A stretch of DNA of 64,000 nt, taken from the NCBI RefSeq assembly GCF_030408575.1, contig NZ_CP047047.1, forward strand, positions 1,227,991-1,291,990, read 5' to 3'. A model generated the notes under the pieces. It was given only the letters and a program-made list of their open reading frames with translations, had not been told where the DNA came from and made no database searches. A program made the translations under genes and the position numbers. Origin of the DNA: Corynebacterium auris. GTDB taxonomy: Bacteria > Actinomycetota > Actinomycetes > Mycobacteriales > Mycobacteriaceae. Below are positions 11,041 through 20,187 of this stretch, one piece after another; within the stretch, counting starts at the first letter, position 1, and the number at the start of each line of letters is the position of its first letter.

Positions 11041-12216
11041 TTAAAGGTTGGACTGCTCGAGCTCGCCGGACACGCGGGCGATCAGCTCGTCGCGGACGGA
11101 CTCAACCGGGATGAGGTTGAGCACCTCGTTGAAGAAGCCGCGGATGATCAGGCGGGTGGCTTCCTCCTCCGGAATGCCGCGTGCGCGGAGGTAGAACAGC
11201 TGCTCCTCGTCGAAGCGCCCGACGGTAGCTGCGTGCCCGGCTCCGGCGATCTCGCCGGTCTCGATCTCCAGGTTGGGGATCGCGTCGGCGCGCGCGGCGT
11301 CGGTGAGCACCATGTTGCGGTTCGTCTCGTAGGTATCCGTACCCTGCGCCTCGGCGCGGATGAGCACGTCGCCGACCCAGCAGGTGTGGGCGTCCGGCTT
11401 GTCCGACCCCTTCTTGCCCTGCAGCGCGCCCTTGTACAGGACATTGGAGCGGCAGTTCGGCACCGAGTGGTCCACGAGCAGGCGGTTCTCGATGTACTGG
11501 CCGTCGTCCGCGAAGTACACGCCGGTCAGCTCGACGTCACCGCCGGGGGCGGTGAACTTGACGCGCGGGGTGATGCGGACAACTTCGCCGCCAAAGGTGG
11601 TCACGGTGTGGCGAAGCGTCGCATCGCGGCCGACGACGACCTGCTGGGCGCCGAGGTGCACGGTGTCGTGGTTCCACTCCGCATCCACCACGGCGTGGAC
11701 GCGGGAGCCGTCGCCGAGAACCCAGTTGACGTTGTCGGCGTGGGTGCCGGAGCCCTCGTAGTTGACCAAGATGGTCGCCGAGGAGTTCGCACCCGTCTCG
11801 ATGAGGACGGTGCCGAAGGTGGTGACGTCGTTGCCGGCGCCGGTGACGGTGATGACGACGGGCTCGGTGAGCTCGGCGTTGGCCGGGACGCTCACGATGG
11901 TGCCGGACTTCGCGGCCGTCCACGCTTGCGCGGCGACGCGGTCGACGGGGGCACCGGCGGCCTTCAGGCGGTCGTCGTCAGGCGCAACCTGCTCGACTGC
12001 GACCTCGCTCGGCCCCTCGACCTTGATCTGCGCATCGGCGACCTCGGGGAAGGTGCCGTTGTGCAGGCCGCGGATGCGGCGCAGCGGCAGGTAGCGCCAC
12101 ACCTCGTCGCGGCCGCCCGGGACGGCGAAGTCCTCGACGTCGAAGGAGGAAAACAGGTCGCCCTTGTTGTTGTGGGGCGTGCCGGAGTTGACGGTTTCTG
12201 CAGCAGCTTGGGTCAT
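11041..12216 (-). CDS. sufD: SufD, scaffold subunit of SufBCD
   Basis: 391 residues of right-handed beta-helix type. The conserved C-terminal part has HAATVGRFDEEQLFYLRARGIPEEEA, where the His and Glu correspond to SufD residues implicated in cluster assembly. The start lies 4 bp downstream of the sufB stop. Confidence 0.95.
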   Translation of the reverse strand: MTQAAAETVNSGTPHNNKGDLFSSFDVEDFAVPGGRDEVWRYLPLRRIRGLHNGTFPEVADAQIKVEGPSEVAVEQVAPDDDRLKAAGAPVDRVAAQAWTAAKSGTIVSVPANAELTEPVVITVTGAGNDVTTFGTVLIETGANSSATILVNYEGSGTHADNVNWVLGDGSRVHAVVDAEWNHDTVHLGAQQVVVGRDATLRHTVTTFGGEVVRITPRVKFTAPGGDVELTGVYFADDGQYIENRLLVDHSVPNCRSNVLYKGALQGKKGSDKPDAHTCWVGDVLIRAEAQGTDTYETNRNMVLTDAARADAIPNLEIETGEIAGAGHAATVGRFDEEQLFYLRARGIPEEEATRLIIRGFFNEVLNLIPVESVRDELIARVSGELEQSNL

Positions 12217-12220
12217 TGTT

Positions 12221-13666
12221 TTAGCCCACCGATCCTTCCATTTGCAGTTCGATAAGACGGTTGAGCTCCAGGGCGTACTCCATCGGGAGCTCCTTGGCGA
12301 TGGGTTCGACGAAGCCGCGCACGATCATCGCCATGGCCTCTTCCTCCTCGATGCCGCGCGACATGAGGTAGAACAGCTGCTCCTCGGAGACCTTGGACAC
12401 CTTCGCCTCGTGGCCGAGCGTGACGTGGTCGTTGCGGATGTCGTTGTAGGGGTAGGTGTCGGAGCGCGAGATGTTGTCCACCAGCAGCGCGTCGCACTCC
12501 ACGTTGGAGGCGGAGTGGTGCGCGTTCGGGTGAACCTGCACGAGGCCTCGGTAGGCGGCGCGGCCGCCGCCGCGGGCGACGGACTTGGACACGATCGTGG
12601 AGGAGGTGTGCGGCGCGAGGTGCGTCATCTTCGCGCCGGTGTCCTGGAACTGTCCCTCGCCGGCGAAGGCGACGGACAGAACCTCGCCGCGTGCGTGCTC
12701 GCCGGTCATCCACACAGCCGGGTACTTCATGGTCACCTTCGAGCCGATGTTGCCGTCGACCCACTCCATGGTCGCGCCTTCCTCGGCCTTGGCGCGCTTG
12801 GTCACCAGGTTGTAGACGTTGTTCGACCAGTTCTGGATGGTGGTGTAGCGGCAGCGCCCGCCCTTCTTCACGATGATCTCCACCACGGCGGAGTGCAGCG
12901 AATCCGACTTGTAGATCGGCGCGGTGCAGCCCTCGACGTAGTGCACGTAGGCGTCCTCGTCCACGATGATGAGGGTGCGCTCGAACTGGCCCATGTTCTC
13001 CGTGTTGATGCGGAAGTAGGCCTGCAGCGGGATGTCCACGTGGACCCCCGGCGGCACGTAGATGAAGGAGCCGCCGGACCAGACCGCGGAGTTCAGAGCG
13101 GAGAACTTGTTGTCGCCCGCCGGGATGACGGAGCCGAAGTACTCCTTGAAGATGTCCTCGTGCTCACGCAGGGCGGTGTCAGTATCGACGAAGATGACGC
13201 CCTTGGCCTCGAGGTCCTCGCGGATCTGGTGGTAGACGACCTCGGACTCGTACTGCGCGGCAACGCCCGCAACGAGGCGCTGCTTCTCGGCCTCCGGGAT
13301 ACCAAGCTTGTCGTAGGTGTTTTTGATGTCCTCGGGCAGGTCCTCCCAGGAGGTGGCCTGCTGCTCGGTCGAGCGCACGTAGTACTTGATGTTGTCGAAG
13401 TCGATGTCCGACAGGTCGGCGCCCCAGGTCGGCAGGGGCTTCTTCTCGAAGATGTCGAGGGCCTTCAGACGCTGCTGCAGCATCCACTCGGGCTCCTCCT
13501 TGATGGCCGAGATGTCGCGGACGACGTCGGCGTTCAGGCCGCGCCGCGCGGCCGCGCCGGCGGCGTCGGAATCGTGCCAGCCGTAGTTGTAGGCACCAAT
13601 GGACTCGATGATCTCATCGTCGTTCATCGGCCGTTCCAGGCCGGGTGCGGGAGTTGTCTCAGTCAC
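12221..13666 (-). CDS. sufB: SufB, Fe-S cluster scaffold
   Basis: 481 residues, full length. Contains [13 protein letters not shown] with the conserved Cys, [17 protein letters not shown], and C-terminal [19 protein letters not shown]. It is the core scaffold on which the nascent cluster is built. GTG start at 13666 with AGGAG about 10 bases upstream. It overlaps sufR by 8 bp, so the repressor and the operon it controls are one transcript. Confidence 0.96.
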   Translation of the reverse strand: MTETTPAPGLERPMNDDEIIESIGAYNYGWHDSDAAGAAARRGLNADVVRDISAIKEEPEWMLQQRLKALDIFEKKPLPTWGADLSDIDFDNIKYYVRSTEQQATSWEDLPEDIKNTYDKLGIPEAEKQRLVAGVAAQYESEVVYHQIREDLEAKGVIFVDTDTALREHEDIFKEYFGSVIPAGDNKFSALNSAVWSGGSFIYVPPGVHVDIPLQAYFRINTENMGQFERTLIIVDEDAYVHYVEGCTAPIYKSDSLHSAVVEIIVKKGGRCRYTTIQNWSNNVYNLVTKRAKAEEGATMEWVDGNIGSKVTMKYPAVWMTGEHARGEVLSVAFAGEGQFQDTGAKMTHLAPHTSSTIVSKSVARGGGRAAYRGLVQVHPNAHHSASNVECDALLVDNISRSDTYPYNDIRNDHVTLGHEAKVSKVSEEQLFYLMSRGIEEEEAMAMIVRGFVEPIAKELPMEYALELNRLIELQMEGSVG

Positions 13667-14357
13667 GTTCTCCGCTCCTTTCGGGTAAAGCCCCGGCCCG
13701 GTTCACGGGGGCCAGGGGAATGTTTGTTGTGCAGATACCGTTGCCGTCGGCGATCAGCGCCAACGGCTGGACATGCCTGCCGACGAGCCGCGAGATCGCC
13801 TCGTGCTCCGCCTCGCACAGCTCGGGGTGCTCCGCAGCCACCGAGGCTACCGGGCAGTGGTGCTGGCAGATCTGTACGCCGCCGCCCGCCGTGGTCACGG
13901 TCGCCGCGTAGCCGTGGGCGTCGAGGGCGGCCGCTAATCGACGCGCCACCTCCTCGACCGCCTCGCCCTCGCGTGCGCCGACCTCGCTCAGGATCTTGTC
14001 GATCCTGCTGCGGGCGAAGCCGCGCACCGCCTCGGGCCCGCCGATCTCGCGGATCAGCTCGACGGCCTCAACGGCGAGCGAGTCGTAGCTGCTGCCGAAG
14101 AGCTCGCGCCCCTCGCCAGTCAGCTGGTAGTGCTTCGCGGGACGGCCGCGGGAGGCACCCTCCCCCGCCACCGCGCGCGGTTCGCAGGTCTCGGCGTAGT
14201 TTTCGTCGACCAGTTTGTCCAGGTGGCGCCTCACACCCGCCGCGGAGAGCCCGAGGGACTCCCCGATCTCGGACGCGGTGACAGGGCCGAGCTTGAGCAG
14301 CAGCGACATGACTTCGCGCCGGGTGTCGCCGCTGATCGAGCGGGGCTGCTCCGTCAT
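13659..14357 (-). CDS. sufR: SufR, Fe-S-sensing repressor of the suf operon
   Basis: 232 residues from the ATG at 14357. This start is chosen because GAGGTGAGGAG directly precedes it; an upstream in-frame start at 14429 would add 24 poorly structured residues and cover the putative operator. A winged HTH spans about residues 12-80 ([21 protein letters not shown]). The three cysteines C164, C168 and C181 have the C-x3-C-x12-C spacing known for the cluster ligands of mycobacterial SufR. First gene of the suf operon, hence autoregulated. Confidence 0.93.
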   Translation of the reverse strand: MTEQPRSISGDTRREVMSLLLKLGPVTASEIGESLGLSAAGVRRHLDKLVDENYAETCEPRAVAGEGASRGRPAKHYQLTGEGRELFGSSYDSLAVEAVELIREIGGPEAVRGFARSRIDKILSEVGAREGEAVEEVARRLAAALDAHGYAATVTTAGGGVQICQHHCPVASVAAEHPELCEAEHEAISRLVGRHVQPLALIADGNGICTTNIPLAPVNRAGALPERSGERD

Positions 14358-14401
14358 CTCCTCACCTCTTCGTCTCTCGTCCCTCGTTGACTCGGCGGAA
14401 G

Positions 14402-14448
14402 GTGGTGCACACCACTTTTCCGCCACCACCTTTTTCCAACACTAGTGT
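14402..14448 (-). promoter_or_regulatory. suf promoter region with two dyads (candidate SufR operators)
   Basis: ACACTAGTGT (14439-14448) is a perfect 10-bp palindrome that on the minus strand overlaps a TAGTGT -10-like hexamer. GTGGTG-CA-CACCAC (14402-14415) is a second dyad between it and the sufR start. Either could be the operator for SufR. The assignment rests on position and symmetry only. Confidence 0.45.
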
Positions 14449-14499
14449 CACTTTATTCATTCCGCCCCTAAGGGTCACCTCACTTGAACTGGCGCGGGT

Positions 14500-14505
14500 T
14501 AGAAT
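14500..14505 (+). promoter_or_regulatory. -10 hexamer of a probable leaderless mptB transcript
   Basis: TAGAAT ends 8 bases before the GTG at 14514, with no Shine-Dalgarno sequence before that GTG. This decides the mptB start in favour of 14514 over the TTG at 14484. Confidence 0.5.
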
Positions 14506-14513
14506 CTTTTGCC

Positions 14514-16166
14514 GTGCCCCGTCCCCTTACCCCAGCGCTGTCCAGGCTGCCCAGGCTACCCAGGCTACCCAGCCCGGGCAGCGTCATGCCGCGACTCGGC
14601 CGGCCCGGGTCGCGCTCGGCGCAGTTGCACGCGGAGCAGGACAAGCGCTTCGTTACCGCGTCGATAAGCGAGCTCAACCGCTTCGCCCTGCTGCGCTGGC
14701 TGGGCCTGGTAGGGACCCTGCTGATCGGCCTCGGCGGGCTTGGCGGCGGGGCCCTGCCGGTGGTGGACAACCCCTACGGGGCGTTCCCGGCGGGCGCATT
14801 TATGGCGCGAATGCTGCAGGCTTCCTCCGCCCTGGTGCTCATCGGTGTCGGCTTCCTGGTGGCGGCCTGGGTTTTCATGGGGCCCTTCGTCGGCGCGGGC
14901 TCGGCCCCGCCGCGCGTGCGCACGAGCGTGCTGTTGCGCACCTGCGCGGCGTGGGTCCTGCCGCTTCTGTTCACAGCACCGCTGTTCACGCAGGACATCT
15001 ACTCGTACCTGGCGCACGGCTCGATCGCCCGACAGGGCCTCGACCCCTACGCCGCCGGGCCTGTGGACATCCTGGGCACGGAAGACCCCCTCGCCCGCTC
15101 CGTCCCCTTCGTCTGGGCCGATTCGCCGAGCCCCTACGGGCCGGTCGCCCTCGGGGTGGCTGCGGCGATCTCCTGGCTTACGCACGACTCGATCCTGTAC
15201 GGCGTGCTGGCCCACCGCGCCGTCTCGCTGCTCGGCATCGCGGCGGCCGCCTGGGGCGTCATCGCGCTGTCGCGCCGCTGCGGCGTGGCCAGCTCGGCGG
15301 CCGTGTGGCTCGGGATACTCAACCCGTTGACCATCCTCCACCTCGTCGGCGGGATCCACAACGAGGCGCTCCTGCTCGGCTTCGTCCTCGTGGGAGTGGA
15401 GGTGGGCCTGCGCGGCGTCGACGCCCTGCGGACGAGGCCCGCCCGGGCCGCAGGGCTCGTGTGCGCTTCGGGCTTTTTCATCGCGTGCGGCGGGATGGTG
15501 AAGATCACCGGGTTCATCGGTCTGGGGTTCGTGGGAATGGCCCTCGCGCGGGCGTGGAGCGCGCGCCTCGGCCCGTGGGGCCTCGCTGCCGCCGCCGCCG
15601 CGCAAACCGCGCTTCTCGCGGCATCCGTGCTCGCCGTGACGTGGATCACCGGCATTGGGTTCGGGTGGATCACCGGCCAGGGCGGCGCGCTGGAGATCCG
15701 CAGCTGGCTCTCGTTGACCACCGACATCGGGGTCATCGCCGGGTTCATCGGCATGCTGTTGGACCTCGGCGACCACACCGAGGCCATGATGGCCGTGGCG
15801 AGGGTCGCCGGGCTCATCGTCGCCGCCGTCTTCATGGTCCGCATGCTGTGGGCCACCTACCGAGGCACGATCCACCCGGTCGGCGCTCTCGGCGTGTCCA
15901 CCCTGGTGCTCGTCATCCTCTTTCCCGTGGTCCACCCCTGGTATCCGCTCTGGGCGATCGTGCCGCTGGCGGCGTGGGCCAACCGCCTGTCCTTCCGCGT
16001 CGGCGTGGGGGTCTACTCCGCGGTGTTCAGCTTCCTCGTGCTGCCGCGCGGGCTGGGTCTGCCGCCGGGCACCGTGTTCACTATCTACGCCTCGGCCGCA
16101 GTCTACTTCGCAATGCTCGTGGCGCTGGCGTGGCTGTGGTACCGGCGTAGCGGCGCGAGGGTCTAG
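14514..16166 (+). CDS. mptB: MptB-type alpha-(1->6)-mannopyranosyltransferase
   Basis: About 550 residues, polytopic GT-C glycosyltransferase with a dozen or so hydrophobic segments from residue 60 onward. The extracytoplasmic motif FTQDIYSYLAHGSIARQGLDP and DSPSPYGPVA are characteristic of the MptA/MptB family, which uses polyprenyl-phosphomannose to start the alpha-1,6 mannan core of lipomannan in the corynebacterial envelope. The cytosolic N-terminus holds a short RLPRLPRLPSPG repeat. The gene diverges from sufR, in the same position as in C. glutamicum. Confidence 0.88.
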   Translation: MPRPLTPALSRLPRLPRLPSPGSVMPRLGRPGSRSAQLHAEQDKRFVTASISELNRFALLRWLGLVGTLLIGLGGLGGGALPVVDNPYGAFPAGAFMARMLQASSALVLIGVGFLVAAWVFMGPFVGAGSAPPRVRTSVLLRTCAAWVLPLLFTAPLFTQDIYSYLAHGSIARQGLDPYAAGPVDILGTEDPLARSVPFVWADSPSPYGPVALGVAAAISWLTHDSILYGVLAHRAVSLLGIAAAAWGVIALSRRCGVASSAAVWLGILNPLTILHLVGGIHNEALLLGFVLVGVEVGLRGVDALRTRPARAAGLVCASGFFIACGGMVKITGFIGLGFVGMALARAWSARLGPWGLAAAAAAQTALLAASVLAVTWITGIGFGWITGQGGALEIRSWLSLTTDIGVIAGFIGMLLDLGDHTEAMMAVARVAGLIVAAVFMVRMLWATYRGTIHPVGALGVSTLVLVILFPVVHPWYPLWAIVPLAAWANRLSFRVGVGVYSAVFSFLVLPRGLGLPPGTVFTIYASAAVYFAMLVALAWLWYRRSGARV

Positions 16167-16169
16167 ACT
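16164..16169 (+). promoter_or_regulatory. -10 hexamer of a probable leaderless ABC-exporter transcript
   Basis: TAGACT overlaps the TAG stop of mptB and ends 8 bases before the ATG at 16178, which lacks a Shine-Dalgarno sequence. It would give the transporter pair its own transcript. Confidence 0.45.
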
Positions 16170-16177
16170 AAGCCCCC

Positions 16178-17128
16178 ATGGGTACAACTTTCGGAGGATA
16201 CGCGGCGCCGGATGCCCTCGTCGTCGAGGACGTCACCAAGGCGTTCGGCTCCACGACGGCCGTGGCCGGGATGAGCTTCACCGCCGCGCGCGGCGAGGTG
16301 CTCGCCCTGCTCGGGCCAAACGGGGCGGGCAAGACGACAACGGTGGAGATGTGTGAGGGCTTCATCACACCGACCGCCGGATCCATCCGCGTCCTCGGCC
16401 TCGACCCCGTGACCCACCCGGAAAAGGTCCGCGCGCGCACCGGGATCATGCTGCAGGGAGGCGGCTCCTACTCGGGGATCACGGTGCGCGAGATGCTCGA
16501 ACTGAGCGCCTCCTACAACCGGGACCCGCTCGACGTGGACTGGCTGGTCGGCCTGCTCGGCCTGGGCGGCGTGCAAAAGACCACGTACCGGCGCCTCTCC
16601 GGCGGCCAGAAGCAGCGCCTCTCGCTCGCCCTGGCGATGATCGGGCGCCCAGAGCTGATCTTCCTCGACGAACCCACCGCGGGCATGGACGCGCAGTCGC
16701 GTCTGGCCGTGTGGGACATGATCGCCGCAATGCGTCGCGACGGCGTCAGCGTTCTGCTCACCACACACCTCATGGACGAGGCCGAAGCGCTGGCGGACAA
16801 GGTTGTCATCGTCGATCGGGGCCGCGTCGTCGCCGAAGGCTCTCCCGCCGAGCTGACACGCCACGAGCGCTCCCCGCTCGTGAGCGTCGAGACCGCCGCG
16901 GCCTTTGACCTGCCCCGGCTCAACGACGCGCTGTCCCCCCACGGCCTCCGCGCCGAATCCAGCCGACCGCTGCGCTACCAGGTCGTCGGCGACGCCAGCC
17001 CGGAGGTCATCGCCGCGGTGGCGGCCGAGGCCGCGGCCCAGGGCGTGCAGATCCGCGAGCTGGGGGTCACCCACCGCAACCTCGAGGACGTTTTCCTCGA
17101 CATCACAGGACGCGAACTCAGGAGCTAG
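16178..17128 (+). CDS. ABC transporter ATP-binding protein (DrrA-like)
   Basis: 316 residues. Walker A GPNGAGKTTT, Q-loop MLQGGGSYSG, signature RLSGGQKQRLSL and Walker B LIFLDEPTAGMD, with H-loop LTTHLMDEAEALAD. The C-terminal about 80 residues form the extension common in DrrA/CcmA-type exporters. The permease gene follows after 5 bp. The substrate is not evident; the position beside haem A synthesis genes is conserved in corynebacteria and does not by itself prove a haem-related role. Confidence 0.88.
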   Translation: MGTTFGGYAAPDALVVEDVTKAFGSTTAVAGMSFTAARGEVLALLGPNGAGKTTTVEMCEGFITPTAGSIRVLGLDPVTHPEKVRARTGIMLQGGGSYSGITVREMLELSASYNRDPLDVDWLVGLLGLGGVQKTTYRRLSGGQKQRLSLALAMIGRPELIFLDEPTAGMDAQSRLAVWDMIAAMRRDGVSVLLTTHLMDEAEALADKVVIVDRGRVVAEGSPAELTRHERSPLVSVETAAAFDLPRLNDALSPHGLRAESSRPLRYQVVGDASPEVIAAVAAEAAAQGVQIRELGVTHRNLEDVFLDITGRELRS

Positions 17129-17133
17129 AAACG

Positions 17134-17895
17134 TTGCACATCCCCGCCGGCACCTTCACCCCACACCCGCAGCGCGCCTCCGTGTGGCGCATGGCCCGCG
17201 CCCAGGGCGCCATCGAGGCGAAACTGCTGCTGCGCCACGGCGAGCAGCTCCTGCTGAACATCCTCATCCCCGCCGCCCTGCTCGTCGCCGCCGCTACCCT
17301 TCCCGTCTTCGGGGAGGACGCGAACCTCGATCACATCGTCCCGATGGTGTTCGCGGTCGCGGCCAGCAGCTCGGGGTTCACAGGCCAAGCTATCGCCCTG
17401 GCCTTCGATCGCCGCTACGGCGCGCTCAAGCGCACCGGCGCGTCCGGCGTCCCGGCGTGGACCATCGTCGCCGGCAAGATCCTCGGGGTGCTCGCCACCG
17501 TCGCGGTGCAGATTGCCGTCCTCGGCGCCATCGCCTTCGCCCTGGGTTGGCGCGTGAGTGCCGCCGGCGCCGCGGCCGGGTTTCTCGCGCTGCTCCTCGG
17601 GGTCGCCGCCTTTACCGCCCTCGGTCTGCTCATGGGCGGCACGCTGAGCTCCGAGCTCGTCCTGGCGCTGGCTAATCTGCTCTGGCTCGTACTGATGGGG
17701 CTGCTTGGCTGGGTGGCCTACTCCGGCGACATCACCGCCGCCGGGTGGTGGAACCTCGTTCCCACGGTGGCGCTGGCCGGCGCGATGGCGCAGGCTCTCG
17801 AGCTCTCCTTCGCTCCCGCGGCGTGGGCGTGCCTCGCCCTGTGGGCCGCCGGGGGCAGCGCGGGGGCGGCCCGGTGGTTCCGTTTCGATGGTTAG
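17134..17895 (+). CDS. ABC transporter permease (ABC-2 type)
   Basis: 253 residues with six predicted hydrophobic segments, e.g. LLNILIPAALLVAAATL, ILGVLATVAVQIAVLGAIAF and ANLLWLVLMGLLGWV. TTG start at 17134 with AGGAG overlapping the end of the ATPase gene. It forms a two-component exporter with the preceding ATPase. Confidence 0.85.
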   Translation: MHIPAGTFTPHPQRASVWRMARAQGAIEAKLLLRHGEQLLLNILIPAALLVAAATLPVFGEDANLDHIVPMVFAVAASSSGFTGQAIALAFDRRYGALKRTGASGVPAWTIVAGKILGVLATVAVQIAVLGAIAFALGWRVSAAGAAAGFLALLLGVAAFTALGLLMGGTLSSELVLALANLLWLVLMGLLGWVAYSGDITAAGWWNLVPTVALAGAMAQALELSFAPAAWACLALWAAGGSAGAARWFRFDG

Positions 17896-17961
17896 ATTCT
17901 CCCCCTGGTCAGTTATGCTGACATTCGTCCGAAAGTTGTATTGGAAGGCAGCAGTTCACCT

Positions 17962-18930
17962 GTGAGTACCACACACGAGACGCACGTGACCACGACTGAC
18001 GGCGCCCCCTCGCGCCTGCGCGCGGCATGGGACCAGCCGAGCATCCGGCTCCAACGCATCTTCGCGCTCCTCCTCCTTTTGGGGCAGGGCGGTATCACCG
18101 TCACCGGCTCCCTCGTGCGCGTCACCGGGTCGGGCTTGGGCTGCGACACCTGGCCGCTGTGCCACGAGGGCTCCCTCGTTCCCGTCCCCGGCGCCGCGCC
18201 GTGGATCCACCAGGCCATCGAGTTCGGCAACCGCCTGCTCACGTTCGTTCTCTCTGCCGCCGCCATCGCCGTGCTCGTTGCCGTGATCCGGGCGGGCAGG
18301 CGCCGGGAGATCGTGGGGCTCGCGATCGCCTCGCTCGCCGGGATCGGCGTCCAGGCCGTGATCGGCGGTATTTCCGTCCTCGTCAACCTGCACTGGTGGG
18401 CTGTGGCGATCCACTTCTTGCCCTCAATGATCCTCGTCTGGATCGCCGCGCTGCTCTACATGCGCATCGCGGAAAGCGACGACGCCGCGCCGCAGCAACG
18501 CTACTCGCCCACCGCACGCACGCTCACCGTCCTCGCCGCCGTGGCGCTCTCGCTCGTCCTCATCACGGGCACGATGGTGACCGGCTCGGGCCCGCACTCC
18601 GGCGACGCCGGGGTGGGCATGGAGGGCCGCCTCGACCTGGACACGCGCATGCTCGCCTACGTCCACGCCGGCGCGATGTACGTCTACCTCTTCACCACCC
18701 TCGTCACCGTGTACCTACTGCGCCGCGAGCACGCCCCGAAGGACGCCTTCCGCACCTCGCTCGTCCTCGTCGGCGCCCTGTTGGTGCAGTGGGCGGTGGG
18801 CGTCACGCAGTTCTACCTGGGCGTGCCGCGCTGGACTGTGCCCATCCACATTGCCATGTCCTCGGTGGTGGTCGCGTTCTGCGCCTTCCTCTACGCCCAC
18901 GGGCGGCGGCGGATGCCCACCCTGATCTAG
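17962..18930 (+). CDS. ctaA: Haem A synthase
   Basis: About 322 residues with eight hydrophobic segments. Conserved elements: VTGSGLGCDTWPLCHEG with the loop Cys pair, and the haem-ligand His motifs (IHQAIEFGNRLLTF, HWWAVAIHFLPS, YVHAGAMYVYLF, PIHIAMSSVVV). It oxidises the haem O methyl group to make haem A for cytochrome aa3. GTG 17962 is preferred (GGAAGG 14-19 bases upstream); TTG 17941 is an alternative. TATGCT at 17914-17919 with TTAGAT 16 bases further upstream is a possible promoter. The quinone oxidoreductase gene that lies between ctaA and ctaB in C. glutamicum is absent. Confidence 0.92.
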   Translation: MSTTHETHVTTTDGAPSRLRAAWDQPSIRLQRIFALLLLLGQGGITVTGSLVRVTGSGLGCDTWPLCHEGSLVPVPGAAPWIHQAIEFGNRLLTFVLSAAAIAVLVAVIRAGRRREIVGLAIASLAGIGVQAVIGGISVLVNLHWWAVAIHFLPSMILVWIAALLYMRIAESDDAAPQQRYSPTARTLTVLAAVALSLVLITGTMVTGSGPHSGDAGVGMEGRLDLDTRMLAYVHAGAMYVYLFTTLVTVYLLRREHAPKDAFRTSLVLVGALLVQWAVGVTQFYLGVPRWTVPIHIAMSSVVVAFCAFLYAHGRRRMPTLI

Positions 18931-18938
18931 GCAGAAGA

Positions 18939-18975
18939 AAAGGCGTCGATAAGCACCGTGCTTATCGACGCCTTT
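18939..18975. terminator. Bidirectional terminator between ctaA and ctaB
   Basis: AAAGGCGTCGATAAGCAC (18939-18956) is exactly complementary to 18958-18975. Arms begin in AAAA and end in TTT, so the stem terminates ctaA on the plus strand and ctaB on the minus strand. Confidence 0.9.
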
Positions 18976-18984
18976 ATCGCGCGC

Positions 18985-19899
18985 CTAGAAAATCATCTGG
19001 GCGAAGGTCTCCCAGCCGAGGATCGCGTCGACCGAGAGGACGAGAAAGAGCACTGCCAGGTAGTTGTTGGAGAGGATGAACAGCTTGAGCGGCTTGACCT
19101 GGGCGCCGCGCTTGACCTGGTTGTGCAGCTGGGTGGCGCGCACGAGGAATGCGGCCCCGGCGAGAAGCGCGGCGAGAAGGTAGGGCCACGACGTCGCCGG
19201 AACAAGCGCGAGCGAGGTGACCACGGTGATCCAGGAGTAGATGAGGATCTGGCGGGTCGTCTCGGCGGCGGAGGCGACGACCGGCAGCATGGGCACCTCC
19301 GCCCGGGCGTAGTCCTCGCGGTACTTCAGAGCCAGCGCCCAGGTGTGGGGCGGGGTCCAGAAGAAGATGATGAGGAACATGACGATGGCCTGCCACCAGC
19401 GGTCCGGGCTGCCGTCGTCGACGTTGTCGCGGATGACGGCCCAGCCGACGAGCACCGGCATGCAGCCGGCGGCGCCGCCCCAGATGACGTTCTGCCACGT
19501 GCGCCGCTTCAGCCACTTCGTGTAGACGAAGATGTAGAACCAGTTGGTCAGCAGGATGAAAAAGGCCGCCAGCCACGAGTTGCACAGCAAACCGAGCCAC
19601 AAGACGCTGGCCACGAGCAAGACCCAGGCGAAGATCGCGGCGCGCTGCTTGGTCACCTTCGCGCGCACGAGCGGGCGCGCCCGGGTCCGCCCCATCTTCT
19701 GGTCGATGTCGTAATCGGCGACCATGTTGAAGGTGTTGGCCGCACCAGCCCCCATCCACCCGCCGAGCAGGGTGGCCAGGATCAACCACACATGGACGTT
19801 CCCGCGGTCAGCCTGCAGCATCGCCGGGATCGCCGCGATGAGTAGGAGCTCAATGACCCTCGGTTTCGTCAATGCGAAGTAGGCCTTGATGGTCTCCAA
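18985..19899 (-). CDS. ctaB: Protohaem IX farnesyltransferase (haem O synthase)
   Basis: 304 residues, UbiA-type prenyltransferase with about nine membrane segments. The Asp-rich motif [20 protein letters not shown] and the second loop [18 protein letters not shown] bind the prenyl diphosphate via magnesium. It farnesylates haem B to haem O, the substrate of CtaA. TTG start with AGGAG 7-11 bases upstream. It diverges from tkt across a 288-bp gap in which no gene was found. Confidence 0.94.
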   Translation of the reverse strand: METIKAYFALTKPRVIELLLIAAIPAMLQADRGNVHVWLILATLLGGWMGAGAANTFNMVADYDIDQKMGRTRARPLVRAKVTKQRAAIFAWVLLVASVLWLGLLCNSWLAAFFILLTNWFYIFVYTKWLKRRTWQNVIWGGAAGCMPVLVGWAVIRDNVDDGSPDRWWQAIVMFLIIFFWTPPHTWALALKYREDYARAEVPMLPVVASAAETTRQILIYSWITVVTSLALVPATSWPYLLAALLAGAAFLVRATQLHNQVKRGAQVKPLKLFILSNNYLAVLFLVLSVDAILGWETFAQMIF

Positions 19900-20187
19900 G
19901 AAATTCTCCTCCAGACAAGCATGCGGCCACTGCCTGCGTCGTGCGCGGGCGCGTACAAGAAGTTACACAACGGGTAGTCGTCGGGCGCGGCGTGAAAGTT
20001 CCACGCCGCCTCAACCCTTTGGATGATGGTAGCGCCCCGCGGGCGGCCGGAACCAATTGCACCCGCCGCCCGCTTGAGCGCCGGTCCATGGAACGCGGGT
20101 GAGACCGAAGCATTAGGCTTGTCAGGTACGCGCGCCGCAGAGCCGCCCCGAACGCCCAGCCGCCCTGAAAAGTGAGGAAATTCGACT

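Noticed and set aside
12164-14281. A 705-codon open frame on the plus strand opposite sufB and sufR
   Set aside because: Antisense shadow of conserved suf genes; low-complexity Arg/Gly/Val composition and no motif.
14358-14429. Upstream start of SufR adding 24 residues
   Set aside because: The extension is unconserved-looking, overlaps a palindrome in the promoter region, and the internal ATG has a strong ribosome binding site.
14484-14513. TTG 14484 as start of MptB
   Set aside because: It would lie upstream of the TAGAAT hexamer that fits a leaderless GTG start at 14514.
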